The notes: generated by a model not told the origin, from the letters alone. A DNA stretch of 64,000 nt from Amycolatopsis vastitatis (GCF_002234595.1 NZ_NMUL01000031.1:219049-283048), one strand, 5' to 3'; positions 8,288 to 16,620 are shown, numbered from the stretch's first letter. Program-made: numbers and translations.

Positions 8288-8986
8288 ATGACCAACTACC
8301 GATCACGCCTGGTCGCTGTCCTCTTCGCGCTCCTGGCCACGTTGTTCGCCGGTGTCACCGCCGCCGAAGCGGTGACGGCGGCACCCGCTGTCGCCGCCCA
8401 GAACTCCTGCGGGAACCTCTCGGGCTTTTCGCACACGACGCTTTCGGCGCTCCCGCCCGAAGCGACGACGACGTACAACCTGATCCAGAAGGGCGGCCCG
8501 TTCCCGTACCCGAAGAACGACGGCGTCGTCTTCGACAACCGGGAAGGCGTCCTCCCGGCCTGCGCGTCGGGCTACTACCACGAGTACACGGTGCCGACGC
8601 CGGGCTCGAGCACCCGCGGTACGCGCCGCATCGTGACCGGCAGCGCCGGCGAGTACTTCTACACCGGCGACCACTACGCCACCTTCAAGGTCATCGACGT
8701 CGGCGGCGGTTCGACGCACGCCTGCGGCGACCTGTCCGGCCTGGCGAAGATCGGGTACTCCCAGCTGTCGTCGGCGGCTCGCGGTGTCGTCGACAAGGTC
8801 CGGAGCGGCGCTGCCACCGGCACGACGTACGAGAACCGCGAAGGCGTGCTTCCGGCCTGCGCGTCCGGGTACTACCAGCTCTTCGCCGTCGGCACGAACG
8901 ACCGCGTCATCTCGGGCAAGGCGGGCGAGCTGGCCTACACGCCCGACCACTACGCGACCTTCAAGCGGATCGACCTGAATTCCTGA
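8288..8986 (+). CDS. Secreted two-domain guanyl-specific ribonuclease (RNase Sa/barnase family)
   Basis: 232 residues with a Sec signal peptide (about 1-37). Domain 1 (41-136) closely resembles RNase Sa: LSALPPEAT, GPFPYP, YYHEYTV, TRGTRRI and GDHYATF. By hand alignment the catalytic set is Glu99, Arg110, Arg114 and His129. Domain 2 (146-232) repeats the fold (NREGVLPACASGYY, PDHYATF) but has Leu198 where the general base should be and lacks the first arginine; Arg206 and His221 remain. Each domain has a cysteine pair (41/92 and 146/191). No barstar-like inhibitor gene is adjacent. The TACGGT box at 8276-8281 suggests a leaderless start. Confidence 0.88.
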   Translation: MTNYRSRLVAVLFALLATLFAGVTAAEAVTAAPAVAAQNSCGNLSGFSHTTLSALPPEATTTYNLIQKGGPFPYPKNDGVVFDNREGVLPACASGYYHEYTVPTPGSSTRGTRRIVTGSAGEYFYTGDHYATFKVIDVGGGSTHACGDLSGLAKIGYSQLSSAARGVVDKVRSGAATGTTYENREGVLPACASGYYQLFAVGTNDRVISGKAGELAYTPDHYATFKRIDLNS

Positions 8987-9049
8987 CCCGTGCAACGCGC
9001 CGCGCCCCCTCGTCCGTGAGGTACACCGGGAAAGGGACGAGGAGGCGCG

Positions 9050-9550
9050 ATGCGGGCTGCGGACGACGCGGACTTCCGGGAGTTCGCCCGGGCACGGGCG
9101 CTCGTGCTGAGGCGGACGGCGTACCTGCTGTGCGGCGACTGGCACCTCGCGGAGGACCTCGTCCAGAACGCCCTGGTCAAGCTGTACCGCGTCTGGCCGA
9201 AGATCACCCGGCGGGGGCCGGTCGACAACTACGCCCGGCAGGTCCTGCTGCGCTGCTGGCTCGACGAGCAGCGACGGCCGTGGCGGCGTCGCGAACGCCG
9301 TGACGGCGTCGTGCCGGACCAGGCTTCCCCCGCGTTCGAGACCGGGATTTCCGGCCCGCTCTTGCGTGCCCTCACCGAGGTGCCGCCGAAGCAGCGCGCC
9401 GCCGTCGTCCTCCGTTATTGCGCCGATCTCCCGGCGGCGGAGGTCGCGGAGGTGCTGCGGTGCTCGGAAGGAACCGTCCGGAGCCAGGCCGCCCGCGGGC
9501 TCCAGACCCTCCGGGGCGTGCTCGAGCACAGCGCGGAGAGGAGCGCGTGA
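9050..9550 (+). CDS. SigE-family sigma-70 factor
   Basis: 166 residues. Region 2 includes AYLLCGDWHLAEDLVQNALVK (about residues 25-45), and region 4 includes LPAAEVAEVLRCSEGTVRSQ (about 125-145) as the -35-binding HTH. The size and spacing fit the small SigE-family factors of actinobacteria. An ACGAGGAGG ribosome binding site precedes the ATG. The stop overlaps the ATG of the next gene, a one-pass membrane protein that may be its anti-sigma partner. Target promoters are not known. Confidence 0.9.
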   Translation: MRAADDADFREFARARALVLRRTAYLLCGDWHLAEDLVQNALVKLYRVWPKITRRGPVDNYARQVLLRCWLDEQRRPWRRRERRDGVVPDQASPAFETGISGPLLRALTEVPPKQRAAVVLRYCADLPAAEVAEVLRCSEGTVRSQAARGLQTLRGVLEHSAERSA

Positions 9551-10233
9551 TGAACGACCTCGAAACCCGCCTGCGTGAGGTGGACGTCCCGGAACCGCCG
9601 CTCGGCTTCGACACCGACGAGGTCGCCGACCGGGCGGCCCGGCACGCCCGGAAACGCGGGGCGGGGATCGCCGTCATCGTCGTCGCGGCCGCATCCGTGG
9701 CGGCCGCGGTCCTCTTCGGCCCCGGACCCGCCCCGGCGCGGCCCGCGGCCCCGGTCCTGCCGCCGTCGCCCGCCGAACAGGCGCGGATCAACCTGGCGTT
9801 CACCGACGCCCTCGTGCGGGCGCTGCCCGAGCGGCGGAGCCTGACCGTGGGCCAGTCGTTCTCCGACGCCCTCACCCCGGACCGGATGAGCACGTCGGCC
9901 CAGTTCGCCGACGCGGCCGGACGGCGGGGCTTCGTGCAGCTGACGGTCCGCGGCGCACTGACCTCCCAGCAGGTCGTGGCGCCCGACCGGGCCTGCTCGG
10001 AGCCCGTCCAGGCGCAGTACTGCACCCGGCTCTCGCTGCCCGGCGGCCTGGTGCTGAGGATCTCCTGGCTGGCTTCCGAGACCAGCCCGGGAGTCATCGG
10101 GCGGTGGCCTTGCCAGGGGGTGCTGTACCGCCCGGACGGCTCGACCGTGATGGTCATCGCCGATCCGGAGCTGTCGGTGACCGAGGAACAGTTCGTGCGG
10201 CTGATCACCGATCCGGCCTTCGTGCTGCGGTAG
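9550..10233 (+). CDS. Single-pass membrane protein, possible anti-sigma factor
   Basis: 227 residues overlapping the sigma gene by one base (TGATG). A cytoplasmic N-terminus of about 37 residues is followed by one hydrophobic helix (about 38-57), a proline-rich linker and an outer domain with three cysteines. The order sigma factor then membrane protein, with translational coupling, is typical of sigma/anti-sigma pairs. I cannot see a zinc-type HxxxCxxC motif in the cytoplasmic part, so the anti-sigma role is inferred from position only. Confidence 0.7.
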   Translation: MNDLETRLREVDVPEPPLGFDTDEVADRAARHARKRGAGIAVIVVAAASVAAAVLFGPGPAPARPAAPVLPPSPAEQARINLAFTDALVRALPERRSLTVGQSFSDALTPDRMSTSAQFADAAGRRGFVQLTVRGALTSQQVVAPDRACSEPVQAQYCTRLSLPGGLVLRISWLASETSPGVIGRWPCQGVLYRPDGSTVMVIADPELSVTEEQFVRLITDPAFVLR

Positions 10234-10346
10234 CGACTCCGGCGCCGGGCGTGGCCGAGGGGGACACGCCCGGCGCCGGTGGCGTTCGACGCTTCGGCGC
10301 CGGATGCGGGCAGACTGGTTCCCAGCGACAGGGGATTGGAGTGGCC

Positions 10347-11075
10347 GTGTACCGGGTTTTCGAGGCGCTCGACGAGCTCGTCACCATCGTCGAGGAGGCG
10401 CGCGGCGTCCCCATGACGTCCAGCTGCGTGGTGCCCCGGGGCGACGTGCTCGAGCTCCTCGACGACGTGCGCGACGCGCTGCCGGCCGAGGTCGACGACG
10501 CCCAGGACGTCCTCGACAAGCGCGACGACCTCATCCACGCCGCCCGCAAGGAGGCGAGCGAGACGGTCGCCGGCGCGAACTCCGAGGCCGAGCGCGCGAT
10601 CGCCGAAGCCACCGACGAAGCCGAGCGAATCTTGGCCGACGCGCGCGCCCGCGCCGAGCAGATGCTCGCCGACGCGCACGACCAGGCCGACCGCACGGTC
10701 GCGGCGGGCCAGGCCGAGTACCAGAACCTCACCGACCGTTCCCGCGCCGAGTCCGAGCGCATGATCCAGGCCGGCCGCGACGCGTACGACCGCGCGATCG
10801 ACGAAGGCCGCGCGGAGCAGGCCCGCATGGTGGCGCAGACGGAGGTCGTCCAGGCGGCCCACGCCGAGTCGGCCCGCATCGTCGACGAAGCCCACGCGGA
10901 GGCCGACCGCCAGCGCGCGGACTGCGACGCCTACGTGGACGGCAAGCTGGCGGAGTTCTCGGAGCTGCTGGCGACGACGCTGCGAACGGTCGACTCGGGC
11001 CGCAACCACCTGCGCTCACCGGCCAACCTGCCGAGCAGCGGCGGGCGGCCGACCCTGTACGACTACCAGGTGTGA
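10347..11075 (+). CDS. sepIVA: SepIVA-type DivIVA-domain septation protein
   Basis: 242 residues. The N-terminus YRVFEALDEL and GVPMTSSCVVPRGDVLELLDD match mycobacterial SepIVA, followed by a long alanine- and glutamate-rich coiled coil and the tail DAYVDGKLAEF. SepIVA is needed for late septum assembly and cell-wall growth in mycobacteria. I chose GTG 10347, not GTG 10341, because homologues begin at this YRVF and GGAG (10338-10341) then has normal spacing. It precedes DUF177-rpmF-rnc-mutM, as in mycobacteria. Confidence 0.9.
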   Translation: MYRVFEALDELVTIVEEARGVPMTSSCVVPRGDVLELLDDVRDALPAEVDDAQDVLDKRDDLIHAARKEASETVAGANSEAERAIAEATDEAERILADARARAEQMLADAHDQADRTVAAGQAEYQNLTDRSRAESERMIQAGRDAYDRAIDEGRAEQARMVAQTEVVQAAHAESARIVDEAHAEADRQRADCDAYVDGKLAEFSELLATTLRTVDSGRNHLRSPANLPSSGGRPTLYDYQV

Positions 11076-11223
11076 CACGAATCTCGCTTTGAGCGCAGTT
11101 GTCCACAGGTCGGTCGTGTTGTGGACACTCCGGCCGCGGCCGCGGCCGCGGTTTTCCGGCTTTTCGCCGGGCGACCCCTGGGAGTGGCAGGGTCCGTCAT
11201 CCGCCTACGGACGGGGCCGCAAC

Positions 11224-11271
11224 GTCATGAACGACTCTTTCCTGTCGTCAGAGGTCATGAACGAGTCGTTC
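11224..11271. repeat. Direct and inverted short repeats in a 360-base gap
   Basis: GTCATGAACGACTC (11224-11237) recurs 30 bases later as GTCATGAACGAGTC (11254-11267). GAACGACTC (11229-11237) is also the exact complement of GAGTCGTTC (11263-11271). The element lies in the 11076-11435 gap between sepIVA and the DUF177 gene. The rest of that gap holds a GC-rich hexamer run near 11133-11152 and the next gene's promoter, and I see no gene in it. Confidence 0.65.
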
Positions 11272-11435
11272 ACGACATCCGGTGCTGCGGGCGTCACGTC
11301 CGGCTCAGGCGGCCGGTCGGCGCGACCCAGCGACCTGGCCGGAACCCTGCCGGGGAGTGGCGGGTGCTGTCCCGTCGCGGGTCTCGGTGCCTCCCAGGTC
11401 AAAACGGGTGGCGACCGGTGCGTACTCTGGACTGG

Positions 11436-12029
11436 ATGTCCGAGAACAAGACCCCCCAGCTCGACGACCGCAGCCCCTGGGTGATCGATACCCGTGAGCT
11501 CGGCCGTCACGCCGGCCTCAGCCGCGCCGTCCAGCGCAGCGTGCCGGTGGAGACGCCGCTCGGCGTCCCCGATGTCATCACCATCGAGGCCGGCTCGGAG
11601 CTGGAACTCGACCTGCTCCTCGAGTCCGTCGTCGAAGGCGTCCTCGTCAGCGGCACCGCGAAAGCCCTGGCGAAGGGCACCTGCGCCCGCTGCCTCGACC
11701 CGCTGACCGAAGAGGTCGAGGTCGAGGTCCAGGAGCTGTTCGCCTACCCGGGGTCGGCCACCGAGGAGACCACGGACGAGGACGAGATCCCCCGGCTGAT
11801 CGACGACCGGATCGACCTCGAACCCATCGTCCGGGACGCCATCGTGCTGGCCCTGCCGCTGGCCCCGCTGTGCACCGAGGACTGCGCCGGGCTCTGCATC
11901 GAGTGCGGTGTCAAGTGGGCCGATCTCGAGCCCGGACACGGGCATGAGAAGATAGACCCTCGGTGGGCCGCACTGGTCGAGCGCTTCGACGAGAACGCGG
12001 GCGAAAAGCCTGCGCAAGGGCCCAGCTGA
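11436..12029 (+). CDS. DUF177 (YceD-like) protein
   Basis: 197 residues. DTRELGRHAGLSR near the N-terminus, CARCLDPL in the middle and CTEDCAGLCIECG near the C-terminus are the conserved DUF177 features, with cysteines suited to bind metal. The family is nearly always encoded before rpmF and is linked to 23S rRNA maturation and ribosome assembly. That genomic setting is kept here. A TACTCT box (11423-11428) ends 7 bases before the ATG, suggesting a leaderless transcript. The biochemical role is not settled. Confidence 0.9.
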   Translation: MSENKTPQLDDRSPWVIDTRELGRHAGLSRAVQRSVPVETPLGVPDVITIEAGSELELDLLLESVVEGVLVSGTAKALAKGTCARCLDPLTEEVEVEVQELFAYPGSATEETTDEDEIPRLIDDRIDLEPIVRDAIVLALPLAPLCTEDCAGLCIECGVKWADLEPGHGHEKIDPRWAALVERFDENAGEKPAQGPS

Positions 12030-12109
12030 GCAAGCCTGACGAGCGTCCAGCTCGTTCCGGAGGAAAGTTCGCTCGCACCGCGAGCAGACCGTCATAAGGA
12101 GATCTACTC

Positions 12110-12292
12110 GTGGCCGTCCCGAAGCGGAAGATGTCGCGATCCAACACGCGCTCCCGCCGCAGCCAGTGGAAGGCGGCTCCGGTGCAGCTGGTGCCCTGCT
12201 CCAACCGCGCCTGCAAGCAGCCGAAGCTCCAGCACATCGCGTGCCCGTCGTGCGGCCAGCACAACGGCCGCCAGGTCGTCGAGCCCGCCTGA
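12110..12292 (+). CDS. rpmF: 50S ribosomal protein L32 (zinc-binding form)
   Basis: 60 residues from GTG 12110 behind a strong AAGGAGAT site. The N-terminus AVPKRKMSRSNTRSRRSQWK is the L32 signature. The four cysteines (PCSNRAC then CPSC) form a zinc ribbon, so this is the zinc-containing version rather than the zinc-free paralogue induced in zinc starvation. It is part of the large ribosomal subunit. It follows DUF177 by 80 bases and precedes rnc by 13. Confidence 0.97.
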   Translation: MAVPKRKMSRSNTRSRRSQWKAAPVQLVPCSNRACKQPKLQHIACPSCGQHNGRQVVEPA

Positions 12293-12305
12293 TCGGGTAG
12301 CCGAC

Positions 12306-13055
12306 ATGGGGGGCAAGACGCCCGGGGGACCCGCAGCCGATCCGGAGCCGTTGCTCGAAGCGCTCGGGGTCACCCTCGACCCCGAGCTGCTCCGGCTTTC
12401 GCTGACCCACCGTTCGTACGCGTATGAAAACGGGGGCCTGCCGCCGAACGAGCGGCTCGAGTTCCTCGGTGACGCCGTGCTCAGCGTCGTCGTCACCGAT
12501 CACCTGTACACCACGCATCCCGACCTGCCCGAAGGTCAGCTCGCGAAGCTCCGCGCCAGCGTCGTCAACATGCACGCACTGGCGCGGGTGGCCCGCGGGC
12601 TCGGCGAGGGCGGCCTCGGGGCACACCTGCTGCTGGGCAAGGGCGAAGAGCTCACCGGCGGCCGGGACAAGGCAAGCATCCTCGCCGACGGCCTGGAAGC
12701 GGTGATCGGTGCCGTCTACCTCGAGCACGGCATCGAGATCGCCCGCAAGCTCGTGCACCACCTCTTCGACGGCCTGCTCGCCGAAGCGCCGCTGCGCGGG
12801 GCCGGGCTCGACTGGAAGACGAGCCTGCAGGAGCTGACCGCGTCGGCCGGCCTCGGCGTGCCCGAGTACAAGGTCGAGGACACCGGGCCGGACCACCGCA
12901 AGGAGTTCACGGCCACGGTGCTCGTCGCCGGCCGCCCGCTCGGCCACGGCACCGGGTCGACGAAGAAGGAAGCGGAGCAGAAGGCCGCCGAGACGGCCTG
13001 GCGTTCGCTGTCCGCCGAACTCGACGCGCAGAAGAAGGCCGAACCCGAGTCCTGA
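12306..13055 (+). CDS. rnc: Ribonuclease III
   Basis: 249 residues. The endonuclease domain carries the signature ERLEFLGDAVL (about residues 50-60) with its catalytic Glu and Asp, plus ADGLEAVIGAVYLE. The C-terminal double-stranded-RNA-binding domain spans about 170-240 (DWKTSLQELT to KKEAEQKAAETAW). It cuts double-stranded RNA and processes rRNA precursors. It starts 13 bases after rpmF, so DUF177-rpmF-rnc is probably one operon. Confidence 0.97.
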   Translation: MGGKTPGGPAADPEPLLEALGVTLDPELLRLSLTHRSYAYENGGLPPNERLEFLGDAVLSVVVTDHLYTTHPDLPEGQLAKLRASVVNMHALARVARGLGEGGLGAHLLLGKGEELTGGRDKASILADGLEAVIGAVYLEHGIEIARKLVHHLFDGLLAEAPLRGAGLDWKTSLQELTASAGLGVPEYKVEDTGPDHRKEFTATVLVAGRPLGHGTGSTKKEAEQKAAETAWRSLSAELDAQKKAEPES

Positions 13056-13068
13056 TCAGCGGGAACCC

Positions 13069-13098
13069 CGTTGACGCTTTCCCTGACCCCTCAGTAGC
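13069..13098 (+). promoter_or_regulatory. Housekeeping-type promoter for the PL6 gene
   Basis: TTGACG (13069-13074) and TAGCGT (13093-13098) are 18 bases apart in the short gap after rnc. This would give the lyase its own transcript of about 40 bases leader. The boxes match the actinobacterial principal sigma consensus; expression is inferred. Confidence 0.55.
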
Positions 13099-13142
13099 GT
13101 GTGGACATCCGCCGCCCCCATGCTCACCGAGAGGTCTGGCGG

Positions 13143-14498
13143 ATGCGTCTGTTCTTCGTTCCCCTGATCGTGGCGGCCTTCGTCGTCGTGCCCGGACCGG
13201 CGGCGTCGGCCGCGCAGGTCCGCGTGACTTCGCTGCCGGCACTGCAGTCCGCGCTGGACAAGGCGAACCCGGGTGACACGATCGCCCTGGCCGACGGCTC
13301 CTACTCCGCGGGCTCGACGCTCACGATCAAGCGGTCCGGCACCGCGTCGGCGCCCATCACGGTCGCCGCCGAGCACGTCGGCAAGGCCACCATCACCGGC
13401 TCCAAGACGTTCTCCTTCGCGAGCGGCGTCTCGAACGTGGTGCTGCAGGGCTTCAAGTTCCGCGGTGCCGCGTCGCTGAGCATCCCCGCCGGGGCGTCGC
13501 ACAACCGCTTGTCCCGCAACGACTTCCAGCTCACGAGCGACGGTAACTGGGTCACGGTGAACGGCGACGACACCGAGGTCGACCGCAACGTCTTCCAGAA
13601 CCGCACCAGCCAGGGCGTGTTCCTGCAGATCCTCGGGCCGTCCGACGCCATGGCGCAGCGTGTCCACGTGCACCACAACTACTTCTACAACCACCAGTTC
13701 TCGGGTTCGAACGGCGGCGAGTCGATCCGGCTCGGGCTGAGCAACCACCAGTCGTACGCGGCGCACGCCGTGCTGGAGTACAACCTCTTCGAGAAGGCCG
13801 ACGGCGACAGCGAGGCGATCTCCGTCAAGTCGTCGGACAACGTGGTGCGCTACAACACGATCCGCGACAGCCGGGGCTACATCGTGCTGCGCCACGGCAA
13901 CCGCAGCGTCGTCGACGGCAATGTGCTCTTCAACTCCGGCATCCGCTTCCACGGCAACGACCACAAGATCGTCGACAACTACGTGGCCAACAGCGGCGGC
14001 CGCGCGATCGTGTTCGGCTCCGGCGACGAAGCCGACAGCGGGCCGACGAGCAAGCTGCACGATCGCCCGGACCGCGTCACGGTCGCGTACAACACGGTGC
14101 TGGGTTCGAACAGTGTCATCGACGGCGACGGCGGCGACTTCAAGCCGAAGGACTGCGTGGTCGCGGACAACATCGTGAAGGGCACTTCCGGCACGCTCGT
14201 GACGCTGCCGAGCGGGTCGACGGTGAAGTACGAAGGCAACATCACCTTCGGCGGCACGGCGGGGATTCCGTCGCGGAACGTCGATCCGAAGCTGGTCAAG
14301 GACGCTGCCGGGCTCTACCGGCTGGCATCGGGCAGCCCGGCGATCGACACGGGCGTGGGTTCGTACTCGTTCGCCGCGAAGGACTTCGACCTGCAGGCCC
14401 GGACAGGCACGTTCGACGTCGGGGCGGACGAGTACTTCGCGTCGGGCACGACCCGCGTCCCGTTGACGAAGGCCGACGTCGGACCCACCGCCCCGTAG
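13143..14498 (+). CDS. Secreted polysaccharide lyase family 6 (alginate lyase/chondroitinase B-like)
   Basis: 451 residues with a signal peptide (about 1-24). The rest is a right-handed beta-helix with many NxV-type turns. SVKSSDN (Lys229) and LRHGN (Arg250) are the PL6 catalytic lysine and arginine motifs, which act in beta-elimination of uronate-containing chains. The start was chosen at the ATG that begins the signal peptide. The gene splits the usual rnc-mutM neighbourhood and has its own promoter. Whether the substrate is alginate or dermatan-like cannot be read from sequence. Confidence 0.87.
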   Translation: MRLFFVPLIVAAFVVVPGPAASAAQVRVTSLPALQSALDKANPGDTIALADGSYSAGSTLTIKRSGTASAPITVAAEHVGKATITGSKTFSFASGVSNVVLQGFKFRGAASLSIPAGASHNRLSRNDFQLTSDGNWVTVNGDDTEVDRNVFQNRTSQGVFLQILGPSDAMAQRVHVHHNYFYNHQFSGSNGGESIRLGLSNHQSYAAHAVLEYNLFEKADGDSEAISVKSSDNVVRYNTIRDSRGYIVLRHGNRSVVDGNVLFNSGIRFHGNDHKIVDNYVANSGGRAIVFGSGDEADSGPTSKLHDRPDRVTVAYNTVLGSNSVIDGDGGDFKPKDCVVADNIVKGTSGTLVTLPSGSTVKYEGNITFGGTAGIPSRNVDPKLVKDAAGLYRLASGSPAIDTGVGSYSFAAKDFDLQARTGTFDVGADEYFASGTTRVPLTKADVGPTAP

Positions 14499-14543
14499 CA
14501 GCGCCTTTCGAAAAGTGTCGTACCCGGCGGGCACAATGGCGGC

Positions 14544-15413
14544 ATGCCCGAACTCCCCGAGGTCGAAGTCGTCCGCCTGGGCCTGCAGGTCCACGTCGCG
14601 GGCCGGACCATCCGCGAGGCGGAGGTCCTGCACCCGCGCGCCATCCGCCGGCACGCGCTCGGCGCGGAGGACTTCACGCAGCGGCTCACCGGCACCCGCG
14701 TCGAGGCGGCGCGGCGCCGCGGCAAGTACCTGTGGCTCGAGCTGTCCGACAAGGAGGCGCTGCTGGCCCACCTCGGCATGAGCGGGCAGATGCTCGTCCA
14801 GCCGGAGGGCGCTCCGGACGAGAAGCACCTGCGGGTGCGGCTGCGCTTCGACGACGACGGGCCGGAGCTGCGCTTCGTCGACCAGCGGACGTTCGGCGGC
14901 CTGGCGCTCGACGACCTGCACGACATCGGCGACGACGTGCTGCTGCCGGACACGATCGCGCACATCGCGCGTGACCCGATGGATCCGGCGTTCGACCTCG
15001 ACGCGGCCGTGCGCGCGCTGCGCTCCCGGCGCACCGAGGTCAAGCGGGCCCTGCTGGACCAGACGCTGGTTTCGGGCATCGGCAACATCTACGCGGACGA
15101 AGCGCTGTGGCGCGCTCGCCTGCACTGGTCCCGGCCGACCGAAAAGCTGACCATGGCGAAGGGGCGCGAGCTGCTGGCGGCGGCGTCGGACGTGATGAAC
15201 GCGGCGCTGGGCGCGGGCGGCACGTCGTTCGACGCGTTGTACGTCAACGTCAACGGGCAGTCGGGGTACTTCGACCGGTCCCTGGACGCGTACGGCCAGG
15301 AGGGCCTGCCGTGCCACCGGTGCGGCACGGCGATCCGGCGGGAGCCGTTCATGAACCGTTCGTCGTTCTCGTGTCCACGCTGCCAGCCCCGGCCGAGGGC
15401 GAACTCGCGTTGA
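14544..15413 (+). CDS. mutM: Formamidopyrimidine-DNA glycosylase
   Basis: 289 residues. The N-terminal PELPEVE supplies the catalytic proline (after Met removal) and glutamate, and RRRGKYLWLEL holds the conserved lysine. The C-terminus has the zinc finger CHRCG...CPRC. The enzyme removes 8-oxoguanine and formamidopyrimidines and nicks the DNA. Fpg follows rnc in mycobacteria; here the PL6 gene lies between. Full length with no damage seen. Confidence 0.97.
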   Translation: MPELPEVEVVRLGLQVHVAGRTIREAEVLHPRAIRRHALGAEDFTQRLTGTRVEAARRRGKYLWLELSDKEALLAHLGMSGQMLVQPEGAPDEKHLRVRLRFDDDGPELRFVDQRTFGGLALDDLHDIGDDVLLPDTIAHIARDPMDPAFDLDAAVRALRSRRTEVKRALLDQTLVSGIGNIYADEALWRARLHWSRPTEKLTMAKGRELLAAASDVMNAALGAGGTSFDALYVNVNGQSGYFDRSLDAYGQEGLPCHRCGTAIRREPFMNRSSFSCPRCQPRPRANSR

Positions 15414-15430
15414 TAAATGGTGTTCGTCTT

Positions 15431-15460
15431 TCAGCTAGGATGAATACGCCTGGTAGCTGA
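15431..15460. promoter_or_regulatory. Inverted repeat across the EspR-like gene promoter
   Basis: TCAGCTA (15431-15437) and TAGCTGA (15454-15460) are perfect 7-base arms separated by 16 bases. The left arm overlaps a TAGGAT -10 box (15436-15441), and the right arm sits just before the GAGGGAG ribosome binding site. It is a plausible autoregulatory site of the downstream regulator, which is inference. Confidence 0.55.
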
Positions 15461-15471
15461 GGGAGTGCATC

Positions 15472-15906
15472 GTGGTCAAGGAGCCCGGAAATTCGACGCT
15501 GGCCGACAAGATCGACCGGCTGTTCCACGTGGTCCGCAGGCCCGATCGGGAGCCGTACAGCAACGAAGAGGTCGCGAAGGCCTGCCGTGAGGCCACGGGC
15601 GAAAGCTTTTCGACGACCTACCTGTGGCAGCTGCGCACCGGCCGCCGGGACAACCCGACCAAACGTCACCTCGAAGCACTGGCGCAGTTCTTCGGAGTGC
15701 CTCCGGCATACTTCTTCGACGACGAGCAGAGCACGAAGATCGCCGAAGAGCTGGCCTTGCTGGGCGCGCTGCGCGACGCCGGCGTCCGGGACCTCGCCTT
15801 GCGCGCGGTGACCCTGTCGGCCGACGGGCTCGACACGATCAGCGACATGATCGACGCGATCGCCCGGAGGGAGGCCGGTCGCGGCGGGGCGAAGAAGGAG
15901 AACTGA
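15472..15906 (+). CDS. EspR-like XRE-family DNA-binding protein
   Basis: 144 residues. The HTH and following helices (LADKIDRLFHVVRR, FSTTYLWQLRTGRRDNPTKRHLEALAQFFGVPPAYFFDDE) match mycobacterial EspR in order and spacing, including its C-terminal dimerisation helices. EspR is a nucleoid-associated regulator of cell-wall and secretion genes. Here the gene leads a group with an ImmA/IrrE-type protease and a polytopic membrane protein, a set that recurs in actinobacteria. GTG 15472 follows a GAGGGAG site with normal spacing. The regulon is unknown. Confidence 0.88.
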   Translation: MVKEPGNSTLADKIDRLFHVVRRPDREPYSNEEVAKACREATGESFSTTYLWQLRTGRRDNPTKRHLEALAQFFGVPPAYFFDDEQSTKIAEELALLGALRDAGVRDLALRAVTLSADGLDTISDMIDAIARREAGRGGAKKEN

Positions 15907-15917
15907 GGTGGTGGGCA

Positions 15918-16049
15918 GTGCGGGACTGCTGGTGGCAGTTCGGCGAAGTACCCGGTGGCCGCGCCGCTTTTCCCGGCCCCGCCGCGTATCCCCGTGACGT
16001 CCGCCGCGTTGAACCCGCCGGAGGCTGTCGTGTGGTGAGGGAGTTCTGA
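15918..16049 (+). CDS. Possible 43-residue peptide between EspR-like and protease genes
   Basis: An open frame from GTG 15918 to TGA 16047-16049 would encode a peptide starting VRDCWWQFGEV and rich in Gly, Pro and Arg. GAGGTGG upstream could act as a ribosome binding site, and the stop is one base before the next GTG. The 144-base gap is large for this otherwise tight cluster, which is the main argument for it. It could equally be noncoding. Confidence 0.25.
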   Translation: MRDCWWQFGEVPGGRAAFPGPAAYPRDVRRVEPAGGCRVVREF

Positions 16050-16050
16050 A

Positions 16051-16620
16051 GTGGCGCGACCATCGTGGCGGCGGCGATCGAGCCGGACGCTGTGGGAGCG
16101 GGCGCGCCAGGTCGCCGATGCCGTCAGCCTGCCCGAACCGTTCGATGCCGAGGCGTTCGTCGCCGCATTGGCCGCCGGACGCGGCAGGCCCATCGAACTG
16201 ATGCCCGTCAGCGCTCCCGAGGGGGCGCCGTGCGGGTTGCTGATGAGCACCGAACGCGCCGACTACATCCTTTACCCGGCGAACACGACCGCGCTGCACC
16301 GGCGGCACATCCTGCTGCACGAGGTCGGGCACCTGCTCTGCGGCCACACCGGCGCCGACGCCGGCGCCGACGGCGTGGCCATCGACGCCGCGGCCGGACG
16401 GCAGCTGATGCCGCACCTTTCGCCCGAGCTCGTGCGGCGGGTGCTCGGCCGCACCACCTACACCGAGGTCGAGGAACGCGAAGCCGAGCTGGTCGCGACC
16501 CTGCTCGCGCAACGCGTCGTGCGGCCCGAAGAACCGCGCGAACCCGCACCCGGTGTCCCGGACGGCGTGCGGCGCTTCGACTCCGTGTTCGGCGGCCGGT
16601 CGCGCCGCCGTATGCCGTGA
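16051..16620 (+). CDS. ImmA/IrrE-type zinc metalloprotease-like protein
   Basis: 189 residues from GTG 16051. HEVGHLLCGH (about residues 90-99) is an HExxH-like gluzincin motif in which the ExxH glutamate is kept: H-E-V-G-H. It fits the ImmA/IrrE family, which cleaves partner XRE repressors. The upstream EspR-like XRE protein is the obvious candidate partner, but no cleavage has been shown and some such pairs act as toxin-antitoxin modules. The stop overlaps the start of the next gene. Confidence 0.8.
   Translation: MARPSWRRRSSRTLWERARQVADAVSLPEPFDAEAFVAALAAGRGRPIELMPVSAPEGAPCGLLMSTERADYILYPANTTALHRRHILLHEVGHLLCGHTGADAGADGVAIDAAAGRQLMPHLSPELVRRVLGRTTYTEVEEREAELVATLLAQRVVRPEEPREPAPGVPDGVRRFDSVFGGRSRRRMP

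Noticed and set aside
15472..16620. Classical toxin-antitoxin reading of the EspR-like and protease genes
   Set aside because: The EspR resemblance and the third membrane gene fit a signalling module better. Toxicity cannot be judged from sequence.
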